Notes under the pieces: model-generated
What the model was told of the DNA's origin: nothing
Database searches by the model: none
Seen by the model: only the letters and a program-made list of their open reading frames with translations
DNA from: Anaerobaca lacustris
Lineage (GTDB): Bacteria > Planctomycetota > Phycisphaerae > Sedimentisphaerales > Anaerobacaceae
DNA length: 62,600 nucleotides
Direction of reading: 5' to 3'
Assembly (NCBI RefSeq): GCF_030012215.1
Contig: NZ_JASCXX010000030.1
Location: forward strand, 1 to 62,600
Position numbers and translations under genes: made by a program
Part shown: in pieces, positions 7,658-16,277 of the stretch
Layout: each line of letters opens with the position of its first letter
How positions within the stretch are numbered: position 1 is the first letter of the stretch

Positions 7658-9889
7658 TCAGGGTTCGAGCGGCTCGCCGGTAAGCCACGACGGGCCGAAC
7701 CGCGCCAAGAGGATTCGCTCGTATGGATTCGCAAGGCCGCCTTCGAACAGACAGGCGATCGTACCATCGGACCGGATCGCCAGGCACGAGTAGGCGGTCG
7801 GTCCGGGCCAGAGAAGACGCTCGACCGGCCAGGTCTTGCCCCCGTCGCGACTGAGCCGCACGGTCATATCCCGGCGTACCCCGGTCCGGCCGTGCGCGGG
7901 ATTGGAAAACAGCAGCCAATCCTGCCCGCCTGCGGACGATAAGTCGTATCGTACGAGGCTTGCCTGACAGATCGGCTCGACGAGGACCAGATCGTGTCGA
8001 ACCTCCGACCAGGTCATCCCGCCGTCCCGACTGGTCGCGATGGCCCGCGTGTTCTGGTTACGATCGTAGTTTCGCATGTTCATCAGGAGTGTCCCGCCCG
8101 CCAGTTCCACGACTTGGCACTCGTTGACGGCCGGGCGGATGGCGCCGCCGAGTTGCCATGTCTTTCCGTGGTCGTCGCTGAAGATGACGTGCGAATTGTA
8201 GCCGGTCGGGTCCTCCGGCGTGACGATGCTGTGGTCGCAGGGGATCAGCAGTCGCCCTTGCCAGGGCCCATGTTTCAACTGAATCCCGACGCCCGGCCCC
8301 GTGGCATACCAGCGCCACTCGGGTTGTTTGGTGGTCTCGGTGATCTCTCGCGGCTCGGCCCACGTCCGTCCGTCGTCGTCGCTGTGCGTGACGAACACCC
8401 GCCGTGTGTCCCTGCCGGCGTTCTGCATGATCTGGTGCTCCGTATCCTGCCCGTGGTTCCAGGTCATGGTCAGCCAAACGGTGCCCGTCCGCTCGTCCAC
8501 GACGGGGCAGGGGTTGCCGCAGGTGTTGGCGCCATCGTCCCAGACGATCTGCTGGGGGCTCCAGGTCACGCCGCCATCCTCGGACCGCTTGACGAGCAGG
8601 TCAATATCGCCCGAATCGCCTCGCCCGCCTTTACGCCCCTCGCAAAAAGCCAGAAGCGTTCCCTTCTTCGTCACGAGCAGCGACGGGATGCGATACGTGT
8701 GATATCCATCTTCGCCGCTGACGAACAGGTCGATACGAGACGGTTTGAGCCGGGCGGCCCGCTCATCCAGTTCAGAGAGCGTCAGGCGAACGCTGACGAT
8801 GTACGGCGGCTCGCCTTCGGTCCAGTGCCCGTACGTGGTCGTGACGAAGGTGCCGTCCGGGAGGACTTCGAGGCCCGGATAGGCGCAGTCGGCCCCCTTC
8901 GTGTTGTCCATCAGGCGGATGCGGTACTGACCTTCACGGCCCGCGACGATGTCGTCGTAGGCGCCCACCCATCCGACCCAGTCGCCTTTGGTCGGACTGA
9001 CGTGTGTGGTGTCCCGGAAGGTGATGAAGAGGCGCCCGTCGGGGGCATACTTGCCCACGTGCCGGTCGCCGGTCAGTACGGCCGGCAGTTCGCGCGGCTC
9101 GCTCCAGGTCCGGCCTTCGTCGTCGCTGAAGATGACGAACGAATTGAACTTGCGGCTGTTCTCCCGCAGCAGAACGGCCATCTGCCGCCCGTCGGGCGAG
9201 CGAATCAGGCCCGGCTCGCACAGATGGGCCTGTGGATGCTCGGCGATGACCGTCGGCTGGCTCCAGGTCAGGCCGCCGTCTTGCGAGAGGGTCTTGTACA
9301 CCCGAAACCGGGTTGCCTTGCCCTCGTTGCGGAGGAAACGGCCGTCGTCGTGGAACAGGGCCATGTAGTCGCCGTTCGCCAGGCGCTCGACCGAGGCCAT
9401 CGCAACGATCCCGCCGAAGTCGCCGATCGGCTCCAGGGCGGTCCAGTTCCGGCCGTCGTCCTCCGATACCGCCATCCGAATCGGATACAGGCCCGAGAAC
9501 AGGATCAGCCTCTTGCGGTCCTGGCGGTCGATCACGCGGTGTATGGTGGGCGTCTCCTGGGAGGTGGCCCAGCTCTCGGGCGTCGGCAGGCGGTCGGACC
9601 AGGTCAGGCCGCCGTCGTCGCTGCGTTTGAGTACGATCGCGCCGCGACCGTGCCCCTGGGGGTAGACAGCCAGGATCGTCCGGTTGTCCTCCAGCAGCAC
9701 CGTGGTGGGGTGGCCCAGATACTGGCCGGCCTCGCGGTCGACCACTGTCTGCCGTTGTGTTTCCCCGGAAAGGTCCACCACGCCGATGGAGTAGCTCTTC
9801 GGCTGGGGGGGCAGCGAGGCGTTTGCCACAACCGGGGCGAACGCAAGGACTAGGGCCAGAGTGGTCTGGAGCGGCTTCTTCATGAGCAC
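7658..9889 (-). CDS. Secreted sialidase-like protein with two tandem beta-propellers, 743 aa
   Basis: A predicted exported exo-sialidase (GH33-like). A signal peptide (KKPLQTTLALVLAFAPVVANA) ends near residue 25. The mature protein holds two successive six-bladed propellers. The first (about 40-370) has Asp-box repeats such as SDDGGLTW and EDDGRNW. The second (about 385-740) begins with the classical YRIPSLLVTKKGTLLAFCEGR start of bacterial sialidases and has further Asp boxes (SEDGGVTWS, SDDDGRTWA, SRDGGMTWS). A single GH33 domain is about 350-400 aa, so the length means a duplication. A second in-frame ATG two codons in could be the start. Actual substrate (sialic acid or another nonulosonate) is not proven. 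Confidence 0.85.
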   Translation of the reverse strand: MLMKKPLQTTLALVLAFAPVVANASLPPQPKSYSIGVVDLSGETQRQTVVDREAGQYLGHPTTVLLEDNRTILAVYPQGHGRGAIVLKRSDDGGLTWSDRLPTPESWATSQETPTIHRVIDRQDRKRLILFSGLYPIRMAVSEDDGRNWTALEPIGDFGGIVAMASVERLANGDYMALFHDDGRFLRNEGKATRFRVYKTLSQDGGLTWSQPTVIAEHPQAHLCEPGLIRSPDGRQMAVLLRENSRKFNSFVIFSDDEGRTWSEPRELPAVLTGDRHVGKYAPDGRLFITFRDTTHVSPTKGDWVGWVGAYDDIVAGREGQYRIRLMDNTKGADCAYPGLEVLPDGTFVTTTYGHWTEGEPPYIVSVRLTLSELDERAARLKPSRIDLFVSGEDGYHTYRIPSLLVTKKGTLLAFCEGRKGGRGDSGDIDLLVKRSEDGGVTWSPQQIVWDDGANTCGNPCPVVDERTGTVWLTMTWNHGQDTEHQIMQNAGRDTRRVFVTHSDDDGRTWAEPREITETTKQPEWRWYATGPGVGIQLKHGPWQGRLLIPCDHSIVTPEDPTGYNSHVIFSDDHGKTWQLGGAIRPAVNECQVVELAGGTLLMNMRNYDRNQNTRAIATSRDGGMTWSEVRHDLVLVEPICQASLVRYDLSSAGGQDWLLFSNPAHGRTGVRRDMTVRLSRDGGKTWPVERLLWPGPTAYSCLAIRSDGTIACLFEGGLANPYERILLARFGPSWLTGEPLEP

Positions 9890-9895
9890 GGTGTC

Positions 9896-10300
9896 CTATT
9901 TCTGCTTCGATTCATCGTGCGCGAACATCTCTGCCAGAAGCTTCTGAATCCGACTGGTCTCGTCAAGCTGCCCACGGTCGAGGATGTCCTGCAACTCCCC
10001 CCGGTCGAACCAGAGCCCGTCGCCCCGGCGGCACTTGTCGATCAGCAACGCGGGTTTGGCCTGCCCGACGACGATTTTGGCCATTTTCTTGTCGCAGATG
10101 GGGCACTTGCGGGGCTTTTCGGCGACAGCGGGGGCTTCCTGGAACGAGGCCAACAACTGCGAGGCCTTCTGCCGGTCGTCCATCAGCAGTTCCAGCTCGC
10201 CTGTGTCGAGCCAGATGCCGCCGCAGCCGACGCAGTGGTCGATTTCGACGTCCGCCAGCTCCAATGTAATCATGGCGTTTCCGCATGCGGGGCAGTCCAT
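9896..10300 (-). CDS. Double zf-TFIIB zinc-ribbon protein, 134 aa
   Basis: A small cytoplasmic protein with two zf-TFIIB-type ribbons. The first is complete: CPACGNAM...HCVGCGGIWLDTGELELL. The second, CPICDKKM...KCRRGDGLWFDRGELQDIL, keeps the CPxC knuckle and the WFDRGEL signature, but the fourth ligand position is Gly where Cys is expected (CRRG instead of CxxC). Function of these proteins is unknown. The ATG at 10300 is chosen over a TTG 10 codons upstream because GGAG lies 8 nt in front of it. The stop codon is 6 nt from the sialidase start, so the two are likely cotranscribed. Confidence 0.8.
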   Translation of the reverse strand: MDCPACGNAMITLELADVEIDHCVGCGGIWLDTGELELLMDDRQKASQLLASFQEAPAVAEKPRKCPICDKKMAKIVVGQAKPALLIDKCRRGDGLWFDRGELQDILDRGQLDETSRIQKLLAEMFAHDESKQK

Positions 10301-10874
10301 TCCGTGGTCTCCGGTGTCCTGTTTGTCCAAGAACGGGCCGTTTCGGTCACGGGCCGTCCATCCTATCTATCGGTACAGACGCCTGATTCGGCCCAATATT
10401 CACCGCGGGCGTTCGGACGGGCCGATCCCGCGTATTGGCCGGCGGTCCAGGCGGCTGTCGGCACCATCGCCAGTCTCTGCGGAGGCATGGTATCGCACGG
10501 TCGGGCGGCCGTCAAGGCGCGCCAGCGGCCGTGTCGGACCGGCCGGAGCGGAAAAACGCAAAAAAAATTGTGATTTCTTCATCCACATCCGCATCCTCTG
10601 TTTCGCCTTTCGCGTGAGAGCCCCGACAAGTGGCCTGTGGATCCGGCGAAGACGCAGGCGGCGGGCGGACTGCGTCTTCGCTCAGTTTTCCGATTTTGGG
10701 CCGCTGCCTCAATCCCCCGGCGTATACCGAACCCGCTTGCGACCGAATCCGCCTCTGCCCGACCCCGCCTCGACCTGAGAATTGCCCTTGACGCCCAAGT
10801 GCCGTAAGGCATAAAATAACGCGAGTTTACGACAGTTGGCCCGGGCGACGGCCGCGACTTCGAGGAAATACTGG
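10301..10874. other. Intergenic region with promoter of the amidohydrolase gene
   Basis: About 570 nt between divergent genes. A good promoter for the rightward gene lies at 10788-10817. An A-rich stretch occurs at about 10555-10568. Frames on both strands here have no recognisable protein features; I see no gene. Confidence 0.5.
10788..10817 (+). promoter_or_regulatory. Sigma-70-like promoter of the amidohydrolase-symporter operon
   Basis: TTGACG at 10788-10793 and TAAAAT at 10812-10817 are 18 nt apart; each differs from consensus at one position. The start codon follows 57 nt later. Confidence 0.6.
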
Positions 10875-11717
10875 ATGATCGTTGATTGCCACACACACAT
10901 TCGATCGCTGGATGAGGCCGAGATCTCGGAGCACCTGGCCGCAGCCGAAACGGTTGACGCATGCGTGGTTCTGGCCCCGCCGGAGGGCAGCCGCGGTGAG
11001 ATCAACAAGAAGCTGGGCGAGTATGTCAGCCGGCACGCCGATCGGATGGTCGGGTTTGGCGTGGTGGACCCGACGGAGGACCGAATCGACGACAGGGGGC
11101 TGGCCGAGCTGACCGAGACGCTCGGATTCAAAGGGTTCGCCCTGTATTGCTCGATGTGTGGCTTCCATCCTACGCATAGCCGGGCGATGCGCTTCTATGA
11201 GGTCGTCCAGAGAATGGGAATGCCGATTTTCTTCCACAATGGCAGCCATTCGCTGACGGCCTCGGCCGTGCTCGAGTATACGCAGCCCTACCTGCTGGAC
11301 GAGGTGGCCCGGGCCTTTCCGGAACTGACGATCATCATCGGCAACATGGGCGTGCCGTTCGTCGAGCAGACCCTGTCGATGGTGGGCAAGCACGAGCGTG
11401 TCTTCGCCGACCTGACCATTCGGCCAAGCAAGGTTTGGCAGACCTACAACATCGTCGTGGCCGCCCACGAGCGGGGTGTGATGGGCAAACTGCTGTTCGG
11501 CAGCGGTTTTCCGCTGAGCAACGCGGGCGACTGCATCGAGACCCTTCTCGGCTTCAACATGCTCCTGTCCGACACCAAGCTGCCCACCGTTCCTCGCGGC
11601 AGCATCCGAAACGTGATCGAGCGGAATTCGCTGGAGCTGTTGGGCATCGAGCACGAGCAGATCAGACCGCCGGAACGCAAGCCGCAGACGTCGCTGCCGG
11701 CACGACAGAGCGAATAG
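10875..11717 (+). CDS. Amidohydrolase-2 family metal-dependent hydrolase, 280 aa
   Basis: A TIM-barrel hydrolase or decarboxylase of the amidohydrolase-related family (PF04909 type). The metal-binding HxH motif is at the very N-terminus (MIVDCHTHI, His6 and His8), another barrel His is in MPIFFHNGS, and LLFGSGFPLSNAG near the C-terminus corresponds to the last strand, where the family usually has SDxP; here the Asp is Gly. The ATG at 10875 has GAGGA 8 nt upstream and makes the HxH strand N-terminal, as is usual. The next gene follows after 43 nt. The substrate is unknown. Confidence 0.82.
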   Translation: MIVDCHTHIRSLDEAEISEHLAAAETVDACVVLAPPEGSRGEINKKLGEYVSRHADRMVGFGVVDPTEDRIDDRGLAELTETLGFKGFALYCSMCGFHPTHSRAMRFYEVVQRMGMPIFFHNGSHSLTASAVLEYTQPYLLDEVARAFPELTIIIGNMGVPFVEQTLSMVGKHERVFADLTIRPSKVWQTYNIVVAAHERGVMGKLLFGSGFPLSNAGDCIETLLGFNMLLSDTKLPTVPRGSIRNVIERNSLELLGIEHEQIRPPERKPQTSLPARQSE

Positions 11718-11760
11718 CGACCGATGGCCGGGCTTTTCGCCAAGGGGAGAATGGCCGATC

Positions 11761-13275
11761 ATGGAAGAGAGAGGCAAGTGGGGCACCAACCTCGGGTTCC
11801 TGCTGGCGGCAATCGGCTCGGCGGTAGGACTGGGCAATATCTGGCGGTTTCCCTATGTCGCCTATGAGAACGGCGGCGGCGCGTTCCTGATCCCGTACTT
11901 CGTGGCCCTCTTCACGGCGGGAATTCCCATCCTGATGCTGGAGTTTGCGCTGGGCCACCACAAGGAGGCCTCGGCGCCAAAGGCGTTTCGGCACATCGAC
12001 GCCAAATGGGAGTGGCTGGGTTGGTGGGCCGTGCTGTTCGTGATGTTCGGCATCCAGCTTTACTACACGGTCATCATCGGCTGGTGCGTCAACTACATGT
12101 GTTTTTCGCTGACAATGGCCTGGGGCGATGATCCCGATGCGTTCTTCAGCCGGTTTCTCGGCCGAACCGATCCGGGCAACATCTGGGCCATTCAGGGCTT
12201 CCAGGGATCGATCGTGGTCGCCGTGGCCTTGGTCTGGCTCATCGACTGGGGCATCACCTACGGCGGCGTCCAGAAGGGGATCGAGCGTGCGGTCAAGGTT
12301 ATGATGCCCGTCCTGATCCTGGTGACCGTCGGCATCGTCGTCTGGGCGCTGTTTCTCGAAGGGGCCGGCACGGGGATTCGGCACTACGTGACGCCCGATT
12401 TCGGCCGGATCACCGATCTGGAGGTCTGGATCGCCGCCTACGGCCAGATCTTCTTCTCGTTGTCCCTGGGCTTCGGGATCATGATTGCCTATTCCTCCTA
12501 TCTTTCTCGCGATGCGAACATCTTCAAGAACAGCCTGATCGTGGGCTTCGCCAACAGCTCCTACGAGGTCTTCGCGGGATTCGGCGTCTTCAGCATTCTG
12601 GGCTATATGGCCGTGCAGCAAAATAAGGAAGTCGGCGATGTCGTGCGGGATAGTCTGGGCCTGGCTTTTGTCGCCTATCCCCAGGCCATCAGTCTGTTGC
12701 CCTTCGGGCGGCTCTTCGGCGTGCTCTTCTTTCTTTTGCTGGCGATTGCGGGGATTTCCTCATCGATTTCGATCATCGAGGCCTTCGTCTCGGCCATCCA
12801 GGACAAGTTCTCCTTCGGCCGCAAGCGCATCGTTACGGTCATCTGTGCGGTCGGCTTCACAGGATCGCTGCTGTTCACCACGAATGTGGGGCTGTTCTGG
12901 CTGGACATCGTCGATCACTTCCTCAATCATTACGGCCTGATCGTGGTTGGGATCGTCGAGGCCCTGGTGGTGGGCTGGCTCTATCGAACCGATCGGCTCA
13001 AGGCCCACATCGTGGCCAATCTGGGCCTCAGCGGCACGCGGCACAAAGTGTTCAACTATATTGTGCTTCAGCTTTGGATGTACTGCATTCGATTTGTTAC
13101 GCCCGTGGCGCTGGGGATCGCCATCGTTCACAGCCTCGTTCGGGAACTTGCGACGCCGTACGGGGGCTATCCGATCTCGGCTGTGATCATACTGGGCGTC
13201 GGGTGGCTGCTGGTGACGCACATCTTCGCCTTCGGGCTGTCCGGCCTGCCCTGGCGGGGCGGGGCTCCCGAATGA
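11761..13275 (+). CDS. Sodium-dependent transporter, neurotransmitter:sodium symporter (SNF) family, 504 aa
   Basis: An inner-membrane LeuT-fold symporter, probably for an amino acid or amine. The signature region GSAVGLGNIWRFPYVAYENGG occupies about residues 19-40 and forms the unwound first helix that binds Na+ and substrate. About 11-12 hydrophobic helices follow through residue 495, and the length is typical of bacterial members. Substrate cannot be assigned from sequence. It is read from the same strand as the amidohydrolase and may share its promoter; it converges on a MazG-like gene 21 nt away. Confidence 0.92.
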   Translation: MEERGKWGTNLGFLLAAIGSAVGLGNIWRFPYVAYENGGGAFLIPYFVALFTAGIPILMLEFALGHHKEASAPKAFRHIDAKWEWLGWWAVLFVMFGIQLYYTVIIGWCVNYMCFSLTMAWGDDPDAFFSRFLGRTDPGNIWAIQGFQGSIVVAVALVWLIDWGITYGGVQKGIERAVKVMMPVLILVTVGIVVWALFLEGAGTGIRHYVTPDFGRITDLEVWIAAYGQIFFSLSLGFGIMIAYSSYLSRDANIFKNSLIVGFANSSYEVFAGFGVFSILGYMAVQQNKEVGDVVRDSLGLAFVAYPQAISLLPFGRLFGVLFFLLLAIAGISSSISIIEAFVSAIQDKFSFGRKRIVTVICAVGFTGSLLFTTNVGLFWLDIVDHFLNHYGLIVVGIVEALVVGWLYRTDRLKAHIVANLGLSGTRHKVFNYIVLQLWMYCIRFVTPVALGIAIVHSLVRELATPYGGYPISAVIILGVGWLLVTHIFAFGLSGLPWRGGAPE

Positions 13276-13296
13276 CCGGGCCGGAGACGGCACCCG

Positions 13297-13569
13297 CTAT
13301 TTGGGCTTGAACCCGTCCTTGACGCGCCCTTCGGTGTATTTGCGACAGGCGTCCTCAAGGTCGATGTCGCTGATGTTCGCCAGCGTGCAGAGCCAGGCAA
13401 ACACGTCGGCGAACTCCTCGGCCTGGTTCGCCGCATCCTGGGAGGCCAGCGCCGTTGCCAGCTCGCCGACCTCCTCGATGAACCAGAGGAAGGTGCGCGA
13501 GACCCCACGTTCGGTGTCCCGCTCCTTGTACTTGCGGGCGATCAGTTCCTGGAATTCGCGAACCTGCAT
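13297..13569 (-). CDS. MazG-like nucleotide pyrophosphohydrolase, 90 aa
   Basis: A short all-helical NTP pyrophosphatase. The metal-binding pattern EEVGELATAL...EEFADVFAWL (EExxE followed by ExxD) is intact, as in single-domain MazG-like enzymes that hydrolyse (d)NTPs to NMP and pyrophosphate. The ATG at 13569 is chosen because GAGGTG lies about 10 nt upstream and the family starts near VREFQELI; a start 15 codons earlier is less likely. The Rrf2 gene upstream on the same strand ends 86 nt away. Confidence 0.88.
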   Translation of the reverse strand: MQVREFQELIARKYKERDTERGVSRTFLWFIEEVGELATALASQDAANQAEEFADVFAWLCTLANISDIDLEDACRKYTEGRVKDGFKPK

Positions 13570-13655
13570 CTCGTGCGCACACCTCGATCCACTGGAAACC
13601 TCAGAGACCTCCAACGAGGATTGCCTCCGCTACGATTGCGCCGGCGCCGCGACGG

Positions 13656-14057
13656 CTATTTCGTCGCGAGCAGGGCCGAAAGCTTGGCCTTCTGAAAGAC
13701 GCTTCGCGCCTGGGCGATGGCCTTGTTGTACGTCTGCTCGGCCTTGATGCCGTACTTGTCTCTGCCGGCCTGCTCGGCCAGATTCAACTCCCCGGTCAGC
13801 GGGCCGTCCACCGCCTCGATGATTTCCAGCATAGTGATCTTGTTTGTGGGTTTGGCCAGGCAGAAACCGCCGCGCGGCCCGCGCTTGCTGCGCAGCACAT
13901 TCGCACGAACCAGTTGTTGCAGGATCTTGAGAAGGTATTCCAGCGGGATGTCGTATTCCTTCGAAACGTTTTGTGACAACACCACCCCTTTTCCCTGGTG
14001 CCTGGCAATGTAACCGACCGCCAAAAGGGCATATCCTGTTGATCTGCTGACTCTCAT
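13656..14057 (-). CDS. Rrf2-family transcriptional regulator without FeS cysteines, 133 aa
   Basis: A winged-helix regulator. The N-terminus MRVSRSTGYALLAVGYIARHQG and the segment EYDIPLEYLLKILQQLVRANVLRSKRGPRGGFCLAKP are diagnostic of Rrf2 proteins (recognition helix followed by the RGPRGGF wing). IscR and NsrR carry three Cys in the following loop; here the loop GPLTGELNLAEQAGRDKYG has none, so it should not bind an FeS cluster in that way. AAGGAG lies 7 nt before the ATG at 14057; longer upstream starts are rejected. Signal and targets are unknown; self-regulation from the 440-nt upstream gap is plausible. Confidence 0.9.
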   Translation of the reverse strand: MRVSRSTGYALLAVGYIARHQGKGVVLSQNVSKEYDIPLEYLLKILQQLVRANVLRSKRGPRGGFCLAKPTNKITMLEIIEAVDGPLTGELNLAEQAGRDKYGIKAEQTYNKAIAQARSVFQKAKLSALLATK

Positions 14058-14499
14058 GCTGTTCTCCTTCTGTCCTTCCAGAACTACCGGTGATCCCTTT
14101 TCATCCTCTGCCAAGCGATTGCCTCGGCACCGTCCGGGCAGGCGGAGCCGAGCGCTCACAGTCGCCCCAGGGAACGCGCACCGCCGCGAGAGGAAGTACT
14201 GTACTTCAGGACGTCTGATCGACCCCACGATCACTTGTTCATTGCATCGGCTGTCGCCTGCAACGCCTCCGCGCCCATCGCGCGAAAACGGTATTAGTAT
14301 CTACGGTTTGCTGCAAATAGCAAGAGATTTCTTGTCAGAAAAATGGGAATTTGTCCGCCGGGCCCGGGGCCCGGCGTGGCCATTCGATCGCGGCAGAACA
14401 GAGGCGAAAATCCTGGTTTCGTCCAAAACCCTTGACAGGGTCGTCGGCGCCCTCTACATTGGGGCCGTTTTTGGGTGTCTTATTGGGGAGACCTGAACT
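14058..14499. other. Intergenic region between Rrf2 and STAS genes
   Basis: About 440 nt between divergent genes. It contains a near-consensus promoter for the rightward STAS gene at 14432-14460. The Rrf2 promoter should also be here, but I find only weak candidates around 14295-14330. No gene is seen. Confidence 0.5.
14432..14460 (+). promoter_or_regulatory. Near-consensus sigma-70 promoter of the STAS/anti-sigma genes
   Basis: A perfect TTGACA at 14432-14437 and TACATT at 14455-14460 have the optimal 17-nt spacing. The start codon follows 39 nt later, behind a GGGGAG site. This is one of the best promoters in the window. Confidence 0.72.
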
Positions 14500-14868
14500 A
14501 TGGCTGCCATTCAGCCGCGAGTCAGCGTAGAGTATCTGGAGGGTGCCACGGTCGTGGCATTCACCGACGACAAGATTCTGGAGGACACGGACGTGCGCGC
14601 CTTGCGCGAGTCCATCGAGGCCGTTATCGAGCAGGCCGGCCGCCTCCATCTGGTCCTGGACTTTCGGCACGTCCGTTTTCTCTCGTCGGCGGTCCTCGGC
14701 CTGCTGATCCGCGTCAGCAAACGCGTCTGCGAGCAGGGAGGGCAGTTGAAACTGTGCAACATCCATCCTGGGATTTATGAAGTCTTCAAAATCACCCGAC
14801 TGACGAACATATTCGACATTTATGAGAGTGTGGATAGCGCGACGCAGGCTTTCTCCGACTGCCGATAG
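14500..14868 (+). CDS. STAS-domain anti-sigma factor antagonist (RsbV/SpoIIAA type), 122 aa
   Basis: A single STAS domain. The conserved phosphorylatable serine region is DFRHVRFLSSAVLGLLI (about residues 53-69), where RsbV/SpoIIAA have a D-(S/T)-S-(A/G)-x-L-x-L motif. In partner-switching systems the unphosphorylated form binds the anti-sigma kinase and frees the sigma factor. GGGGAG lies upstream of the ATG. The next gene on the strand, 84 nt on, is an RsbW-like ATPase, its natural partner. A SpoIIE-type phosphatase that could act on it is encoded at 37271. Confidence 0.9.
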   Translation: MAAIQPRVSVEYLEGATVVAFTDDKILEDTDVRALRESIEAVIEQAGRLHLVLDFRHVRFLSSAVLGLLIRVSKRVCEQGGQLKLCNIHPGIYEVFKITRLTNIFDIYESVDSATQAFSDCR

Positions 14869-14952
14869 GCCCCGGAGGCCGCATGGCGCCGGCGGATGAC
14901 GGGGTCGCTCCGTTTCGGTCCTGGAGATCTGTGTACGGGAAGGTGTAACGTT

Positions 14953-15405
14953 ATGGCGTCCGAGGCGCCGATTCAGGGTTCCATTGTCGTTGAAAGCAAA
15001 CCGTCCGCCATCAGCCTTCCCTGTCGGCAGATTCTGTCGGCGATGGAGGAAAAAGGCTTCGGCAAGGACGACGTCTTTGCCGTACACCTGGCCATCGAAG
15101 AGGCGTTCGTCAACGCCGTCAAGCATGGCAACAAGATGGATCCGCACAAGACCGTGACGGTCGACTACACGGTCGACGACGAGAAGGTCGAAATCGCGGT
15201 CCGGGACGAGGGGGGGGGCTTCGATCCACAGAGCATTCCCGATCCGCGCGTGGGAGAGAATCTCTATCGACCGGAAGGGCGGGGGCTCCTGCTGATGAGC
15301 GCATACATGCACGTCTTCGAGTACAACGAGCGCGGCAACGGCGTCCACATGATTCGCTACAAGGACAGGCCGATCGCCGAGCGCGGTGACGCCGTCGCGG
15401 GGTAG
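14953..15405 (+). CDS. RsbW/SpoIIAB-like anti-sigma factor serine kinase (HATPase_c), 150 aa
   Basis: A GHKL-fold ATPase of the anti-sigma kinase type. The N box is EEAFVNAVKHGN, the G1 box is VRDEGGGFDP, and the G2 region is PEGRGLLLMSAYM, so ATP binding is expected. The ATG at 14953 is chosen because the frame upstream is unlike the family and GGAAGG precedes it. The kinase would phosphorylate the adjacent STAS protein and hold a sigma factor; no sigma gene lies in this window. It is the second gene of the promoter at 14432. Confidence 0.9.
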   Translation: MASEAPIQGSIVVESKPSAISLPCRQILSAMEEKGFGKDDVFAVHLAIEEAFVNAVKHGNKMDPHKTVTVDYTVDDEKVEIAVRDEGGGFDPQSIPDPRVGENLYRPEGRGLLLMSAYMHVFEYNERGNGVHMIRYKDRPIAERGDAVAG

Positions 15406-15626
15406 GTGCGGTCCCGCGCGCCGTTGGTCAGGCTCCGCCCGCTCTGCCGCAACAGAGGTTCGACCGTCCCATAAGTCTCCTTCTCGTCGCAGTTCGAGGG
15501 GGGCGTCCGGCCGTTGAGGGCCGGATTGTCGCCGCCGATCGAGCGATCCGCAAAGTGCCGGTCCCATCTGGTCGAAGTCCTTCCTGGTGAATCGGTGTTT
15601 CACAGTGACGTGAAGGAGTCAGCTTG

Positions 15627-16094
15627 ATGGACATGTACGATGCGATGTTTTCGGCCGGCTACATCCTCTGTGAGCGGGTGGCCCGCCAGGTCTTCGACGT
15701 CCTCGCGGAGAACGGCCCGCTCCTGGCGATCATGGACCGCAGCGGCAACTGCTGGGCCGGTGCCCCGGAGGCGTTCGACCGGCACCATCCCGGGGACACC
15801 GTCCTGGAGAGCCTCTGGGCCAAGGTCGACGACGGTTTCGAGCCGGCCGTCGCCCCGATCGACAATGGAACGGTGGTGACGGCCCAACTGGCCACGGAGC
15901 ACACCAACTGCGGGTATCTGGTGCTGGTTCTCCTGCACGATACGCCGTGGACGGAAGGCCAGATGAACCTGGCCGAGGCCTTGTTCGGTCAGATCGGCCT
16001 GGTCGCCAGACTCATTGAGACGGCAACCCTGCTCAGTGACACCCAGGTCAAATGCTACAGCGCCTACGGCACCGAAGAGGCGCCGGCGAACTGA
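15627..16094 (+). CDS. Hypothetical protein, possible GAF-like sensor, 155 aa
   Basis: Not assigned to a family with confidence. An N-terminal helix (FSAGYILCERVARQVFDVLA) is followed by alternating strands (PLLAIMDRSGNCW, VTAQLATEHTNCGYLVLVLL) and a C-terminal helix (QIGLVARLIETATLL). This order and spacing resemble a small GAF or PAS-like sensor fold. The ATG at 15627 is chosen: GGAG lies 8 nt upstream, and the codon before is TTG. It lies 221 nt after the anti-sigma kinase on the same strand, so it may provide input to that switch; that is inference only. Confidence 0.65.
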   Translation: MDMYDAMFSAGYILCERVARQVFDVLAENGPLLAIMDRSGNCWAGAPEAFDRHHPGDTVLESLWAKVDDGFEPAVAPIDNGTVVTAQLATEHTNCGYLVLVLLHDTPWTEGQMNLAEALFGQIGLVARLIETATLLSDTQVKCYSAYGTEEAPAN

Positions 16095-16277
16095 TCGAAT
16101 CGCCTTCGCAGGGCGAGAACGGCGGTGACACGCTCTCGAGGCCGGGCGACGCGAAAGGCGGCGCTTCCGTTTTGGGGATTGCGGACGACCGAGGCGGTGC
16201 TATAATGTGCGTGTCCTGCGACGCGAACGTTCCGCGAGGCGAGGGCGATGGGTATTGGGTGAAATTGGGGCGATGTA

